From contig NZ_JAMYXM010000001.1 of NCBI RefSeq assembly GCF_024158145.1, forward strand, positions 930,001 through 994,000: a DNA stretch of 64,000 nucleotides, read 5' to 3'. Every line of letters starts with the position of its first letter. Within the stretch, counting starts at the first letter, position 1. Both the position numbers and the translations under genes were made by a program. The DNA is from Notoacmeibacter sp. MSK16QG-6 (GTDB taxonomy: Bacteria; Pseudomonadota; Alphaproteobacteria; Rhizobiales; Rhizobiaceae). Shown here piece by piece: positions 8,818 through 17,673 of this stretch. Under the pieces are notes generated by a model. The model worked only from the letters and a program-made list of their open reading frames with translations. It searched no databases and was not told where the DNA came from.

Positions 8818-10038
8818 ATGAAACTACTCAGAACTATGCTTCTCGCCGGCGCGGCAACCGCTCTTGCATCCCCTGCCCTCGCGCAGGACGGGGGCATCTC
8901 CGACGATGCGGTCAAGATCGGCATGCTGCTCGATATGTCCGGCCCCTACTCCGCGCTGGACGGACAGGGCTCGGTGGTGGCCGTGCAGATGGCCATCGAT
9001 GAGATGGGCGGAGAGATTGATGGCAAGAAAATCGAACTGATGACCGCCGATCACCAGAACAAGGCGGATATCGGCTCCAATCTGGCGCGGCAGTGGTCGG
9101 ACCAGAACAATGTCGACCTCATTCTGGGCGGCGCCAATTCCGGTGTCGGCATCGCCCTGCAGGAAGTGACCAGCGAAAAGAACATCGCCTATATCAATAA
9201 CGGTGCGGCGAGCGCCGCGCTTACCAACGAGAATTGCGCGCCGGAAACCGGCATTCATTGGACCTACGACACCGATGCGCTAGCCAATGGCACCGCCGTC
9301 GCGATGGTGAAGGAAGGCAATGACAGCTGGTATTTCATCACTGCTGACTACGCTTTCGGTCACAAGCTGGAAGAAAACGCCATGGATGCGGTGAAAGCCA
9401 ATGGCGGAACCGTTGTCGGCAATGTCCGTGCGCCCTTCCCGACGCAGGATTTCTCGTCATTCCTTCTTCAGGCGCAGGGCTCCGGCGCAAAGGTGATCGG
9501 TCTCGCCAATGCCGGCACCGACACGCAGAATTCCGTGAAACAGGCTCAGGAGTTCGGCATTGTGCAAGGCGGGCAGAAGCTGGCTTCGCTGCTTCTGTTC
9601 CTGACGGATGTGGAAGCTCTTGGCCTCGATGCGTCACAGGGCCTGACCCTGACAACGGGCTTCTACTGGGATCAGGACGACATGGCGCGCGAATGGAGCG
9701 CCAAGTTCGAAGAAAAGCATGGCTCCAAGCCCACCATGGTTCAGGCCGGCATGTATTCCTCCGCCCTGAACTACCTCAAAGCCGTCAAGGAAGCCGGGAC
9801 CGACGAGGCGAAAGCCGTCGTCGCAAAGCTGAAGGAAATGCCGATTGAGGATGCCTTTTCCCGCAATGGTAAGGTGCGCGCCGATGGTTTGATGGTCCAC
9901 GACATGTTCCTTGCGCAGGTCAAGACGCCGGACGAGAGCAAGGGCAACTGGGACTTCTACAACATTATCCGGACCATTCCGGGCGATGACGCCTTCCGCA
10001 AGCTGGAAGACGGTAGCTGCGAAGCCGCCAAGGGCTGA
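8818..10038 (+). CDS. ABC transporter substrate-binding protein, LivK/HAAT family
   Basis: Periplasmic binding protein of the importer, 406 aa, with a signal peptide of about 22 residues ending in ASPALA. The mature part begins with the family pattern VKIGMLLDMSGPYSALDG and contains LILGGANSGVGIALQEV, typical of periplasmic-binding-protein type I (Peripla_BP_6). GGGAGGAAAAC lies just before the ATG. It is longer and less leucine-like than classical LivJ/K, so ligands could be branched-chain amino acids, amides, urea derivatives or aromatic compounds. A perfect hairpin follows before the permease genes. Confidence 0.88.
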   Translation: MKLLRTMLLAGAATALASPALAQDGGISDDAVKIGMLLDMSGPYSALDGQGSVVAVQMAIDEMGGEIDGKKIELMTADHQNKADIGSNLARQWSDQNNVDLILGGANSGVGIALQEVTSEKNIAYINNGAASAALTNENCAPETGIHWTYDTDALANGTAVAMVKEGNDSWYFITADYAFGHKLEENAMDAVKANGGTVVGNVRAPFPTQDFSSFLLQAQGSGAKVIGLANAGTDTQNSVKQAQEFGIVQGGQKLASLLLFLTDVEALGLDASQGLTLTTGFYWDQDDMAREWSAKFEEKHGSKPTMVQAGMYSSALNYLKAVKEAGTDEAKAVVAKLKEMPIEDAFSRNGKVRADGLMVHDMFLAQVKTPDESKGNWDFYNIIRTIPGDDAFRKLEDGSCEAAKG

Positions 10039-10053
10039 GCTTTGGCCAATTGA

Positions 10054-10078
10054 CCGGGCGGCTACAATGGCCGCCCGG
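10054..10078 (+). terminator. Intercistronic hairpin between binding protein and permease genes
   Basis: CCGGGCGGC (10054-10062) pairs perfectly with GCCGCCCGG (10070-10078) around a 7-nt loop, without a T-run. It most likely stabilises the upstream mRNA or partly terminates transcription so that the binding protein is made in excess. This role is inferred. Confidence 0.6.
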
Positions 10079-10114
10079 CTCACATATGCGTTTCGGCGTA
10101 GATAGGGACATAGA

Positions 10115-10999
10115 ATGGCGTTCTTCGACATCCCGCTGCCGGTATTTATGGGGCAGCTTCTGATCGGGCTGATCAATGGCGCGTTCTACGCCGTTCTGAG
10201 CCTTGGCCTCGCGCTTATCTTCGGCCTGCTGAACATCGTCAATTTCGCCCATGGCGCGCTCTACATGGTCGGCGCGTTCGTCGCCTTTCTGCTGCTCGAT
10301 ATTTTGGGCATCGGCTATTGGCCATCGCTGGTGCTTGCGCCGATCATCGTCGGCCTTTTCGGCATTGTGATCGAACGTCTGCTGTTACGCCCGCTTGCCG
10401 ATCTCGACCATCTTTACGGCCTGCTCCTTACCTTCGGCCTCGCGTTGCTTCTTGAGGGCGCGTTCCGTCACTTCTACGGCGTGTCGGGCGAACGTTACGC
10501 CATACCCGATTCACTGCAGGGCGGTTTCAATCTCGGCTTCATGTTCCTGCCAACATACAGAGCGTGGGTGATCGCCGCTTCACTGATCGTGTGCATCGCG
10601 ACCTGGCTGCTCATCGAGAAGACACGACTCGGCGCAACCATGCGCGCGGCGGTGGAAAACGCCGATCTCGTGCGCGCCTTCGGCGTCAACGTACCGCTTC
10701 TCGTCACGATCACCTATGGATTCGGAGTCGCGCTTGCCGCTTTTGCCGGGGTTCTCGCCGCACCCATCTATTCGGTCAATCCGCTTATGGGATCGAATAT
10801 CATCATCGTGGTCTTCGCCATCGTCGTCATCGGCGGTTTGGGATCGATCAAGGGCGCGATCGTATCGGGTTTTCTTCTTGGCGTATGCGAAGGTCTGACG
10901 CGGGTTTTCTGGCCGGAAGCATCGAATATCGTCATCTTCGTGGTCATGGCGATCGTGCTGATCGTCCGACCAGCGGGCCTCTTCGGAAAGGCGGCATAG
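10115..10999 (+). CDS. ABC transporter permease, LivH type
   Basis: Inner-membrane permease of 294 aa with about eight hydrophobic segments. The family patterns LINGAFYAVLSLGLALIFG and NIVNFAHGALYMVGA near the N-terminus and the VVFAIVVIGGLGSIKGAIV loop, which contacts the ATPases, are clear. The next permease gene begins 4 nt after its stop. Together with the LivM-type subunit it forms the membrane channel of the importer encoded by the preceding three genes. Confidence 0.9.
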   Translation: MAFFDIPLPVFMGQLLIGLINGAFYAVLSLGLALIFGLLNIVNFAHGALYMVGAFVAFLLLDILGIGYWPSLVLAPIIVGLFGIVIERLLLRPLADLDHLYGLLLTFGLALLLEGAFRHFYGVSGERYAIPDSLQGGFNLGFMFLPTYRAWVIAASLIVCIATWLLIEKTRLGATMRAAVENADLVRAFGVNVPLLVTITYGFGVALAAFAGVLAAPIYSVNPLMGSNIIIVVFAIVVIGGLGSIKGAIVSGFLLGVCEGLTRVFWPEASNIVIFVVMAIVLIVRPAGLFGKAA

Positions 11000-11003
11000 G
11001 ACA

Positions 11004-12053
11004 ATGAGCCAAAGCAACGCGCATTCCTCCGGTGAATTGTCGCATCTCGCCGATGAAGAAAGCGAGCGCCGGACCCCGCTGATTGCCGATCTTCGCCTCT
11101 GGGCCGTGATCGGAATCGTGGCGCTGCTGATAGCACCGCATTTCATCTATCCGGTGATGATCGCCAAGGTGCTGTGCTTCGCCCTCTTCGCCGCAGCCTT
11201 CAACCTGCTGCTCGGCTTTGCCGGGCTCTTGTCCTTCGGACATGCCGCCTTTTTCGGCTTCTCGGCCTACGTGACCGGCTACTGCCTGCAATCGCTCGGT
11301 TTTTCGGCCGAACTCGGCATTCTCGCCGGCACGGCGACCGGCGCGCTGCTGGGCCTTCTGATCGGCGCTCTCGCCATTCGCCGCCAGGGCATCTATTTCG
11401 CGATGATCACGCTGGCGCTGTCGCAGATGGTCTATTTCGTCTGCCTTCAGGCACCGTTTACAGGCGGTGAGGACGGTCTTCAGGGTGTGCCGCGCCAGCC
11501 ACTTTTCGGCGTGATCGACATGACCCGCAACATCAATGTCTATTACCTGGTACTGGCGATCTTCTGTTTCGGCATTTTCATCATCTATCGCGCGGTCCAT
11601 TCACCCTTCGGACAGGTTCTGAAGTCCATCCGCGAGAATGAGGACCGGGCCATTTCGCTCGGCTACGATGCTGACCGCTACAAACTTCTTGCTTTCGTCC
11701 TGTCGGCAACGCTGGCGGGGCTCGCCGGCTCGACCAAGGTCATGATCTTTCAGCTTGCGTCACTGACAGACGTGCAATGGCAGATGAGCGGCGAAGTCGT
11801 GTTGATGGCGGTTCTCGGCGGGATCGGCACCATGCTGGGTCCGATCCTCGGGGCGACTATCATTATCACCCTGCAGAACGAATTGGCGCAGATCGGTTCG
11901 CTGACGACCATCGTCCAAGGCGCGGTCTTCGTCGTATGCGTGCTGCTTTTCCGTCGGGGCATCGTTGGCGAGTTGTCGCACCGATGGAACCGATGGCGCG
12001 GGCGGTCGGACGGGCGCGGCGGCGACGCGCCTCGAACAGTGCAGGAGAGTTAA
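11004..12053 (+). CDS. ABC transporter permease, LivM type
   Basis: The second permease, 349 aa, with the LivM patterns NLLLGFAGLLSFGHAAFFG and MAVLGGIGTMLGPILGA (the coupling loop). A polar N-terminal stretch of about 30 residues precedes the first helix, and a basic tail rich in arginine and glycine follows the last. The gene ends only 6 bp from the convergent glucokinase stop codon, leaving no room for a separate terminator. Confidence 0.9.
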   Translation: MSQSNAHSSGELSHLADEESERRTPLIADLRLWAVIGIVALLIAPHFIYPVMIAKVLCFALFAAAFNLLLGFAGLLSFGHAAFFGFSAYVTGYCLQSLGFSAELGILAGTATGALLGLLIGALAIRRQGIYFAMITLALSQMVYFVCLQAPFTGGEDGLQGVPRQPLFGVIDMTRNINVYYLVLAIFCFGIFIIYRAVHSPFGQVLKSIRENEDRAISLGYDADRYKLLAFVLSATLAGLAGSTKVMIFQLASLTDVQWQMSGEVVLMAVLGGIGTMLGPILGATIIITLQNELAQIGSLTTIVQGAVFVVCVLLFRRGIVGELSHRWNRWRGRSDGRGGDAPRTVQES

Positions 12054-12059
12054 GGGCGC

Positions 12060-13133
12060 TCAGTTTCTCTTCCAGGAGCGTTCCGCTCGCGAAACCGCGT
12101 AATGCGCCGGTTCGGCGGCATAGGCCGCAAGGCCTGCGATGGCAGGCGAATCATGGGCCACCACATGGATGGGAATCGATGACAGCCACGTCGAATGCGG
12201 CGCCTTGTCATCGAAAGCGCGCGTGAACTCGCTTCCCTGCAGGAAAGGCAAAATCGCCGGTGCGATACCGCCGGTGATATAGGCCCCGCCCCTCGCACCA
12301 TAAATAAGGGCCAGATCGCCTGCCACGCGTCCGAGATAGGTTACGAAGTGACGGATCGTCCTTTCGGCCAGCGGATCGCTTCCAGTGCAGGCGGCTTCTG
12401 TCACATCTTCCGGACTCTGATAACGCGGCTCAGCACCATGACGCGCCGACATGGCGCTATAAAGCGTAAGAAGGCCGCGGCCACATAATACGGATTCGCC
12501 GGACACGCGCGGCCCCACTCTCTCGTGCAAATAGGGCCATAGCGCCAGGTCGTCGTCGGTGCGTGGACCGAGATCGACATGACCGCCTTCACCCGGCACC
12601 GGCACCCAAAGGTCGGGAAGATCGATTAGGCCGCCGACGCCAAGTCCCGTTCCGGGACCCAGAACGATACGCGGCGCGCCGGCAAACGGCGAACCTTCCC
12701 GAAGAGTGATCCACGCCTCCTGCGGCAGCGCGGCTGCCGCAAGCGCCTGTCCTTCGAAGTCGTTCACCGCCATAATCATCGCAAGATCGAGACGGGCCAT
12801 GACGGCATGAATGTCGATCACCCAAGGGCAATTGGTCAGCGGTATACGGTCGCCGAGGACCGGGCCCGCGACGGCAAAGAGCGCCGAAGCCGGCGGCTCG
12901 CCAGCCCACTCTGCGAGAGCTGCAGCAAGCGCGTCTTCAATGCTGCCGAAAGCAGCGGTACGCTGGGATGGCAAGCGAATGAACGGCTCCATAGCCGATG
13001 GCACGATCGCGAAACGCGCATTGGTGCCGCCAATATCGCCGACGATGACCGGAAAAGGCAGTGCTTCGCCGGCCATACCGCTTTGAATCGCAGGCGGATT
13101 AGTTGCCGAAGGCGCCAGTCTGGAAACCGTCAT
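12060..13133 (-). CDS. glk: Glucokinase
   Basis: ATP-dependent glucokinase (PF02685 type), 357 aa, forming glucose 6-phosphate in the cytoplasm. Visible motifs are the N-terminal phosphate-binding GDIGGTNARFAIV (about residues 31-43), the sugar-binding NCPWVID and NDFEG, the adenosine-site GPGTGLGVGGLID and the conserved PGEGGHVDLGPRTDDD. The ATG at 13133 is chosen because it overlaps the upstream stop as ATGA; an internal ATG at 13076 is an alternative. It is the last gene of the ROK / di-heme / UnbV / glk operon, an unusual setting, since rhizobial glk usually stands alone or with central-carbon genes. There is no signal peptide, unlike its two upstream neighbours. Confidence 0.92.
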   Translation of the reverse strand: MTVSRLAPSATNPPAIQSGMAGEALPFPVIVGDIGGTNARFAIVPSAMEPFIRLPSQRTAAFGSIEDALAAALAEWAGEPPASALFAVAGPVLGDRIPLTNCPWVIDIHAVMARLDLAMIMAVNDFEGQALAAAALPQEAWITLREGSPFAGAPRIVLGPGTGLGVGGLIDLPDLWVPVPGEGGHVDLGPRTDDDLALWPYLHERVGPRVSGESVLCGRGLLTLYSAMSARHGAEPRYQSPEDVTEAACTGSDPLAERTIRHFVTYLGRVAGDLALIYGARGGAYITGGIAPAILPFLQGSEFTRAFDDKAPHSTWLSSIPIHVVAHDSPAIAGLAAYAAEPAHYAVSRAERSWKRN

Positions 13134-14836
13134 TGAAGATTGCCCGGCGTCGCATCTGTTACGCTTCGTCCGGCCAATTCATCATCGACACGAACCGGAT
13201 ACCAGTACCGGGCGTGATCGGTATCGCGGTCGATGCGCACAAAATTGCCGGCGAAAACACGGTAGGGCGCACTCCACTCTCCATCGGGCCATTTGATGCG
13301 CACCTGCGCTCTCTCCGCCGTTCCTGTCCCAAGATGCACGAAGCCAAGATGGCCGGACGCATGACCGCCGCCGATTGCGATACGGCGGGTGATCGTCTCA
13401 TTGCCGATGCGCACCGAGACCAGCGCGCCGATGGCGTCCGGGTTCGGTCCAGACTGATGCAGTTCTATGGCGAGCCAGTTGCCCATCGGAGCCGGCTCTT
13501 TCCCCTCCATCGATCGTGCGCCGATATTGCGGAAGACTGCCGCCGGCGCCTGGCGATTCACGACGATCAGGTCGAGCATTCCATCCATGTTGAGATCGAC
13601 CACAGCGCCGCCGCGCCCGCGTGTCGGCTGCGCAAGCCCAGCCGGCTCGCCTGCCTCGACGAAACGGCCGTCGAACGTGCCGAGCAGAAGATTGTCGGGA
13701 TCGAACCGTGCGAAATCCGGCATTTGCTGCACATTGCCCTTGGCGATGAAGAGGTCGGTTCGTCCGTCATTGTTCATATCGGCAAATTCGGCATGCCACC
13801 CGGTCGACGGTTTGATGTCGTCGCCAACGTATGGCCGCTGCGCCATTGCCCCTTTTTCAACGGCAATGTCACGATAGATGGGTCGGTCGCTCTCGGCCTC
13901 GTCATCCAGCGTCTGTAATTTCGTATCACCCATAGATGTAAGGGCGTATTCGGGTTTGCCGTCGGCATCAAGGTCGGTTTCGGCAATTCCCATGCCCCAT
14001 ATGGTGACGGCACGCCAGCCATCGGAGGACCGGTAGGGCCGAGCCGGACGGCCGGGATCGACACGCCAAAGCTCTTCCTGTCCGCCGCGATAATATTGCC
14101 GATCATTGGTGATGCGCAGCGACGGTGTGCCCGAGCCGTTCCAGTCGGTGAACAACATGGAAAGGGCGCAGTATCCGGGCGTCAGAGATTGCGGCTCCGA
14201 ATAATCCGGCAACCCGTTTGCACCCTCTGCCGGGCGGATCAGAATATTGTCGTGACATGTACCGAAGGGAGAGCCGGGCGCGCTGCGATCCACATAATTG
14301 CCGAAAGCCAGGGTCGGGAAGCGCCTGCCCTTTTCAAAAGTCGCGCTGAAGGCGGTGCTCCATTCACGGCCCCCATCGAAGCCGATGTCCCGGTTCATTT
14401 TCTTGAAGCGGCAGGCGCCATCGCCTTTCAGGATCATGTTTTCGCCGACCCGCAACACGACCAGATCCTTATTACCGTCGCCGTCGATATCGAGCGGATA
14501 AAGGCCCGTTACTTTGCCGCGCGCATCGGCGGGCAGCGCGTCATCTTTCGCCGCGAAATGCAGCGCTTCGCCCGGCATGGATCGGTTGACGTAGAGCGCC
14601 GCATCGTTCGTGCCGCCAGCCAGAGCGAGATCGGGAAAGCGGTCGCCATTGCAATCGAATGCCGCGACCCCGCCGCCGACGAAATATTCCCATGGCCCGT
14701 CATAGATATGCTCGATCCCGGCCGCGCTGGCCTCGTTTTTCAGAACCGGCACATCCATGGAAAGCGCCGCCGGTTCGCTCGCATGGGCGGGCGAAAAGAA
14801 AAAGGGGGCGGCGAGGATGGGGAGAAGCCGCCTCAC
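13130..14836 (-). CDS. Exported FG-GAP/VCBS repeat protein with ASPIC/UnbV domain (CRTAC1-like)
   Basis: A 568-aa protein with a signal peptide (MRRLLPILAAPFFFSPAHA). At least five calcium-binding-type FG-GAP repeats can be seen: CNGDRFPDLALAGG, IDGDGNKDLVVL, LDADGKPEYAL, MNNDGRTDLFIA and LNMDGMLDLIVVN, the pattern of a beta-propeller. The last 120 residues match the ASPIC/UnbV domain (NWLAIELHQSGPNPDAIGA ... VRIKWPDG). The exact role of such proteins is unknown. The gene overlaps both neighbours by 4 bp, following a di-heme oxidoreductase and preceding glucokinase, so it is probably co-made with them and probably acts in the periplasm with the di-heme protein. That partnership is inference. 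Confidence 0.85.
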   Translation of the reverse strand: MRRLLPILAAPFFFSPAHASEPAALSMDVPVLKNEASAAGIEHIYDGPWEYFVGGGVAAFDCNGDRFPDLALAGGTNDAALYVNRSMPGEALHFAAKDDALPADARGKVTGLYPLDIDGDGNKDLVVLRVGENMILKGDGACRFKKMNRDIGFDGGREWSTAFSATFEKGRRFPTLAFGNYVDRSAPGSPFGTCHDNILIRPAEGANGLPDYSEPQSLTPGYCALSMLFTDWNGSGTPSLRITNDRQYYRGGQEELWRVDPGRPARPYRSSDGWRAVTIWGMGIAETDLDADGKPEYALTSMGDTKLQTLDDEAESDRPIYRDIAVEKGAMAQRPYVGDDIKPSTGWHAEFADMNNDGRTDLFIAKGNVQQMPDFARFDPDNLLLGTFDGRFVEAGEPAGLAQPTRGRGGAVVDLNMDGMLDLIVVNRQAPAAVFRNIGARSMEGKEPAPMGNWLAIELHQSGPNPDAIGALVSVRIGNETITRRIAIGGGHASGHLGFVHLGTGTAERAQVRIKWPDGEWSAPYRVFAGNFVRIDRDTDHARYWYPVRVDDELAGRSVTDATPGNLQ

Positions 14837-16230
14837 GGAATCACCAGCGTTCTTAGGAAACCGATCAGATCGGCGCGCTCTTTATCGGTACGCTCCAGAT
14901 AGGCGTCGCGCGACCTGCGGGCGTCGCCGCCATGGGCATCGATTGCTTCGTGCAGGGTGGTTTTGTCGCCGCGGTGGCCATACGGCGCGGTCGAACCAAC
15001 CCCCCATAGCTCGGTCGTCTGGAAAACGTCGCGATCGACGAAGCGCTGGGCCAGAAGCTCGTTGCCGAAGCCATCCACCTGCTGATCGACGATGCGATGC
15101 CGTTTCAGATCGCCGAATAGCGGCACCATAATCTGTCCCTTGTCGTTGCGAGGCAAATTCATCGCGGCTTCCGTCAGATCGTAGCGGCGGTCGGTTCCCT
15201 CGCCCTGGCGCATCGTGCCGGCGGCATCCACCGGGCCGGGGTCGGCAAAAGTCAGGCTGTCGAGCGGTAGTGCAGGTCTATGACACGATGCGCAGCCGAT
15301 TTCGTTGAACAGCCGCTCGCCGTTGGCAACGCGACCCGCATCTCCCTCGTCTAGATCATCGCTACGACCCGGAGCAGGAAGGTTGGCCTGCCAGGCGACC
15401 AGCGCGGCGATTTCTGCCTCGCCAACCTCATCGTCAAAGCCGTCACCGTCAAAATCGGCTTCGCCGGTCCAGCGTGCGCCAAAACGTTCCGCCGCCTGCA
15501 TCCCGTGATGGTGGTTGGCTGCATTGACGCTGAATTGTCGCAGCGACGTCATCACACCCTTATGCGAGAAGGGGCGAATGACGAGATCGGTATCGACGCC
15601 GTCCACCTCGGACAGATCGACCATGCCATCCGGCTCGGCGATTATTACGCCGAAATCGATACCCTTGGAGGTCAACGGACTGCGCACCGTCTGACCGGAA
15701 CGCCTGGCTTCGACCAGAGCATTGCTTCGAATCATCTGAAGGTCGGCAGTCATCTCCCGCGCCAGCAGCTCGATCAGCCCCGCTCCGAATAGATGGTTCG
15801 TATTGCGTTCATTGGAAAATTGCGGGTCGGTCGTGTCGAAATCGGCCTGATTAAACCCTTCGGATACAAAGACATTGACGGAAAAATCGCCGGCGCCGCC
15901 CGGTCTTGGATCGCGATGACAGGAAGCGCAGCTATTGGCATCCATGCCTGCGAGGCGCTGAAAGGTGGCTGGCGCAGGTCTTTTGCGTTTGGTCGGAATG
16001 ATGGCCTGTGTCGCCATGCGCCGCCCGGCTCCATCGGCGCTAGTGAACCGTGCGGTGAAAAGTTCTTCTCCAATGTCACGGAATATCTGAAACCTCTGCC
16101 CCGTTAAGGCGCCGGCAAAGGCCTCATCTTCCAGGCGTTCGATCCTCGCGCGCTCGTCAAAAAGATCACCAGCCGCAAGAACCGTTACAGGCAGAAGAAG
16201 GAAAAGTGAAAACAGTCCGATCAGTCTCAT
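14833..16230 (-). CDS. Periplasmic di-heme oxidoreductase (DHOR, cytochrome c peroxidase-like, DUF1111)
   Basis: A 465-aa c-type cytochrome with signal peptide MRLIGLFSLFLLLPVTVLA. Two heme-binding motifs are present, CASCHRDP (about residue 100) and CASCHRPA (about residue 315), with a segment GAGLIELLAREM typical of the DUF1111/thiol-oxidoreductase branch of di-heme peroxidase-like proteins. The region ELWGVGSTAPYGHRGDKTTL near the C-terminus is also characteristic. Members of this family are sometimes paired with imelysin iron proteins; here the partner is the UnbV protein. The start ATG overlaps the ROK-gene stop (ATGA), and its own stop overlaps the next ATG. Substrate unknown. Confidence 0.88.
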   Translation of the reverse strand: MRLIGLFSLFLLLPVTVLAAGDLFDERARIERLEDEAFAGALTGQRFQIFRDIGEELFTARFTSADGAGRRMATQAIIPTKRKRPAPATFQRLAGMDANSCASCHRDPRPGGAGDFSVNVFVSEGFNQADFDTTDPQFSNERNTNHLFGAGLIELLAREMTADLQMIRSNALVEARRSGQTVRSPLTSKGIDFGVIIAEPDGMVDLSEVDGVDTDLVIRPFSHKGVMTSLRQFSVNAANHHHGMQAAERFGARWTGEADFDGDGFDDEVGEAEIAALVAWQANLPAPGRSDDLDEGDAGRVANGERLFNEIGCASCHRPALPLDSLTFADPGPVDAAGTMRQGEGTDRRYDLTEAAMNLPRNDKGQIMVPLFGDLKRHRIVDQQVDGFGNELLAQRFVDRDVFQTTELWGVGSTAPYGHRGDKTTLHEAIDAHGGDARRSRDAYLERTDKERADLIGFLRTLVIP

Positions 16231-17483
16231 GCGGCCTCTCCCCCAGCCGGCTTCGCCACCGTCGGGTTGGCAACCAGCGTTCGGTCGAGCGTTGCCAGTC
16301 CGGATAATGCCGCACCCCGATGCACAAGAGGGGTTGGATCGGGTTGGCCATCGATGACCAGTTCGTCCGCAACCGCCTTGCCGGCGAGCGTCTTGCCAAG
16401 CGTTGCGCGGATCGACTCCGTCAACGGCCGCCGCAAATCTTCATTCAGGCCGACGATCATCAATGGAAACGGGTCGACAAGGCTGAAAATTGAAGCGAGG
16501 CCATAACCGACCGCCGCACCGGCTTCCGCCAATGCCGCGGCGGCGTCCTTGCTACCGTTACTGGCCTGCTCAGCGATGGAGGCGAGCTCGCGCACTTCGC
16601 CGATCGGCGCGGGTGGCGTACGACCAGAGAGTCCCGCTGCGCGGCGCGCCATCGCGTAATCGCCGGCGTAGGCTTCCACACAGCCGTAATTGCCGCAGCG
16701 GCAAAGCGCTCCTTCGGGGTGCACCGGGATGTGGCCGAATTCGACACCCGATGACGCCAGGCCGTTGATCAGCTGGCCGCGAAGACGAAGCGCCATGCCG
16801 ACACCGCGCGACAGAAGCAGAGTGCCGAAATCGCCGCCATCAGCAAATCCTTCGCCGTGAAGGGCTTCGGCCATCAGGTCGCAATCGTTCCAGAGGCGGA
16901 CAGGTACGCCAAGCTTTTCACCGAGACCGTCCGCGACCGGAACGTCGCGCACACTGAGCGCAGGAGCCCATCGGATCGTCGTCCCCCGAAGATCGATGAC
17001 GCCGGCAACGCCAATGACAATGCCTTGCAGAGGTCCGGCACGCCGCCCCGTGGCAGACAGAGCCGCCTGCACAAGTCCTTCCATCGCCTCGATCAGTTGG
17101 ACATCGCTTAGTTCCAATGTGCGGCAATCCATCTGTTCGGCATGGAGAACCTGACCGCAATAATCGACGAGCCGAATGCTCAGATTGCCGAATTGTAACG
17201 CCAGACACGCAAGAGATGCGACAGTGGGCGACGGCATGAGCGCAATGCGCGGGCGTCCACGCGTCGGACCGGTGCGCTGTATGTCACTGTCGCCGGCTGC
17301 GACCACAAGCCCTTCATCGATCAGTTCTCCGGTGATCGTAGAAATACTCGCAGCCGAAAGCGCGGTGTGACGCGCCAGCTCATTACGGCTCGCCTGCCCC
17401 GCCCTGCGCAAAGCGAAGAGGACGCGCTCCCTATTGATACGGCGCATATCGTCCGGGCGTGTGGCGACCGTCCGCCCTGCCAT
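16227..17483 (-). CDS. ROK-family transcriptional repressor, XylR-like
   Basis: A 418-aa regulator: an N-terminal winged-helix domain (NRERVLFALRRAGQASRNEL, then LSAASISTITGELIDEGLV) joined to a ROK sugar-kinase-like domain with GIVIGVAGVIDL, NDCDLMAEAL and the zinc/ROK motif CRCGNYGCVEAYAGD. The ATG at 17483 is preferred because GGAGGAG lies 6-8 nt upstream; longer in-frame starts reach 17567 but have no such site. It is divergent from xylFHGA, the usual position of the xylose repressor in alphaproteobacteria, and heads its own operon of di-heme, UnbV and glk genes. It probably senses xylose or a related sugar; the effector is inferred from context. Confidence 0.88.
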   Translation of the reverse strand: MAGRTVATRPDDMRRINRERVLFALRRAGQASRNELARHTALSAASISTITGELIDEGLVVAAGDSDIQRTGPTRGRPRIALMPSPTVASLACLALQFGNLSIRLVDYCGQVLHAEQMDCRTLELSDVQLIEAMEGLVQAALSATGRRAGPLQGIVIGVAGVIDLRGTTIRWAPALSVRDVPVADGLGEKLGVPVRLWNDCDLMAEALHGEGFADGGDFGTLLLSRGVGMALRLRGQLINGLASSGVEFGHIPVHPEGALCRCGNYGCVEAYAGDYAMARRAAGLSGRTPPAPIGEVRELASIAEQASNGSKDAAAALAEAGAAVGYGLASIFSLVDPFPLMIVGLNEDLRRPLTESIRATLGKTLAGKAVADELVIDGQPDPTPLVHRGAALSGLATLDRTLVANPTVAKPAGGEAA

Positions 17484-17505
17484 CCGACTCTCCTCCATTT
17501 CGCCA

Positions 17506-17532
17506 TTGCAGCAAATAATGTTTGCAGCGCAA
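17506..17532. promoter_or_regulatory. Candidate ROK-repressor operator in the xylF/ROK divergent region
   Basis: Three overlapping symmetric elements fall here: TTGC-A-GCAA (17506-17514), GCAAA-TAATG-TTTGC (17511-17525) and TTGC-AGC-GCAA (17522-17532). They lie 23-49 bp before the ROK start codon and about 150 bp before xylF. A TTGACA occurs at 17559-17564 toward xylF but without a convincing -10 box. Position and symmetry fit an autoregulated operator; binding is inferred. Confidence 0.45.
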
Positions 17533-17673
17533 CAACTTACAAAACTCCCAATTCCTTCTTGACACATGCGAGACGATACGTCACGCTTTTTTTCGAGGCT
17601 TGAAATAAAGCTTCATCGGAGGCCGGCGCACGCCGGTGTGTGAGACCTGCGCATGGCGCATTGGGAGGAACAG

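Noticed and set aside
17483-17567. Longer N-terminus for the ROK regulator
   Set aside because: The additional 28 residues are Cys-rich and unlike the family, would cover the candidate operator, and the ATG at 17483 has a strong GGAGGAG.
17559-17587. A sigma-70-like promoter for xylF using TTGACA at 17559
   Set aside because: No acceptable -10 hexamer occurs at 16-18 bp spacing, so I did not list it as a promoter.
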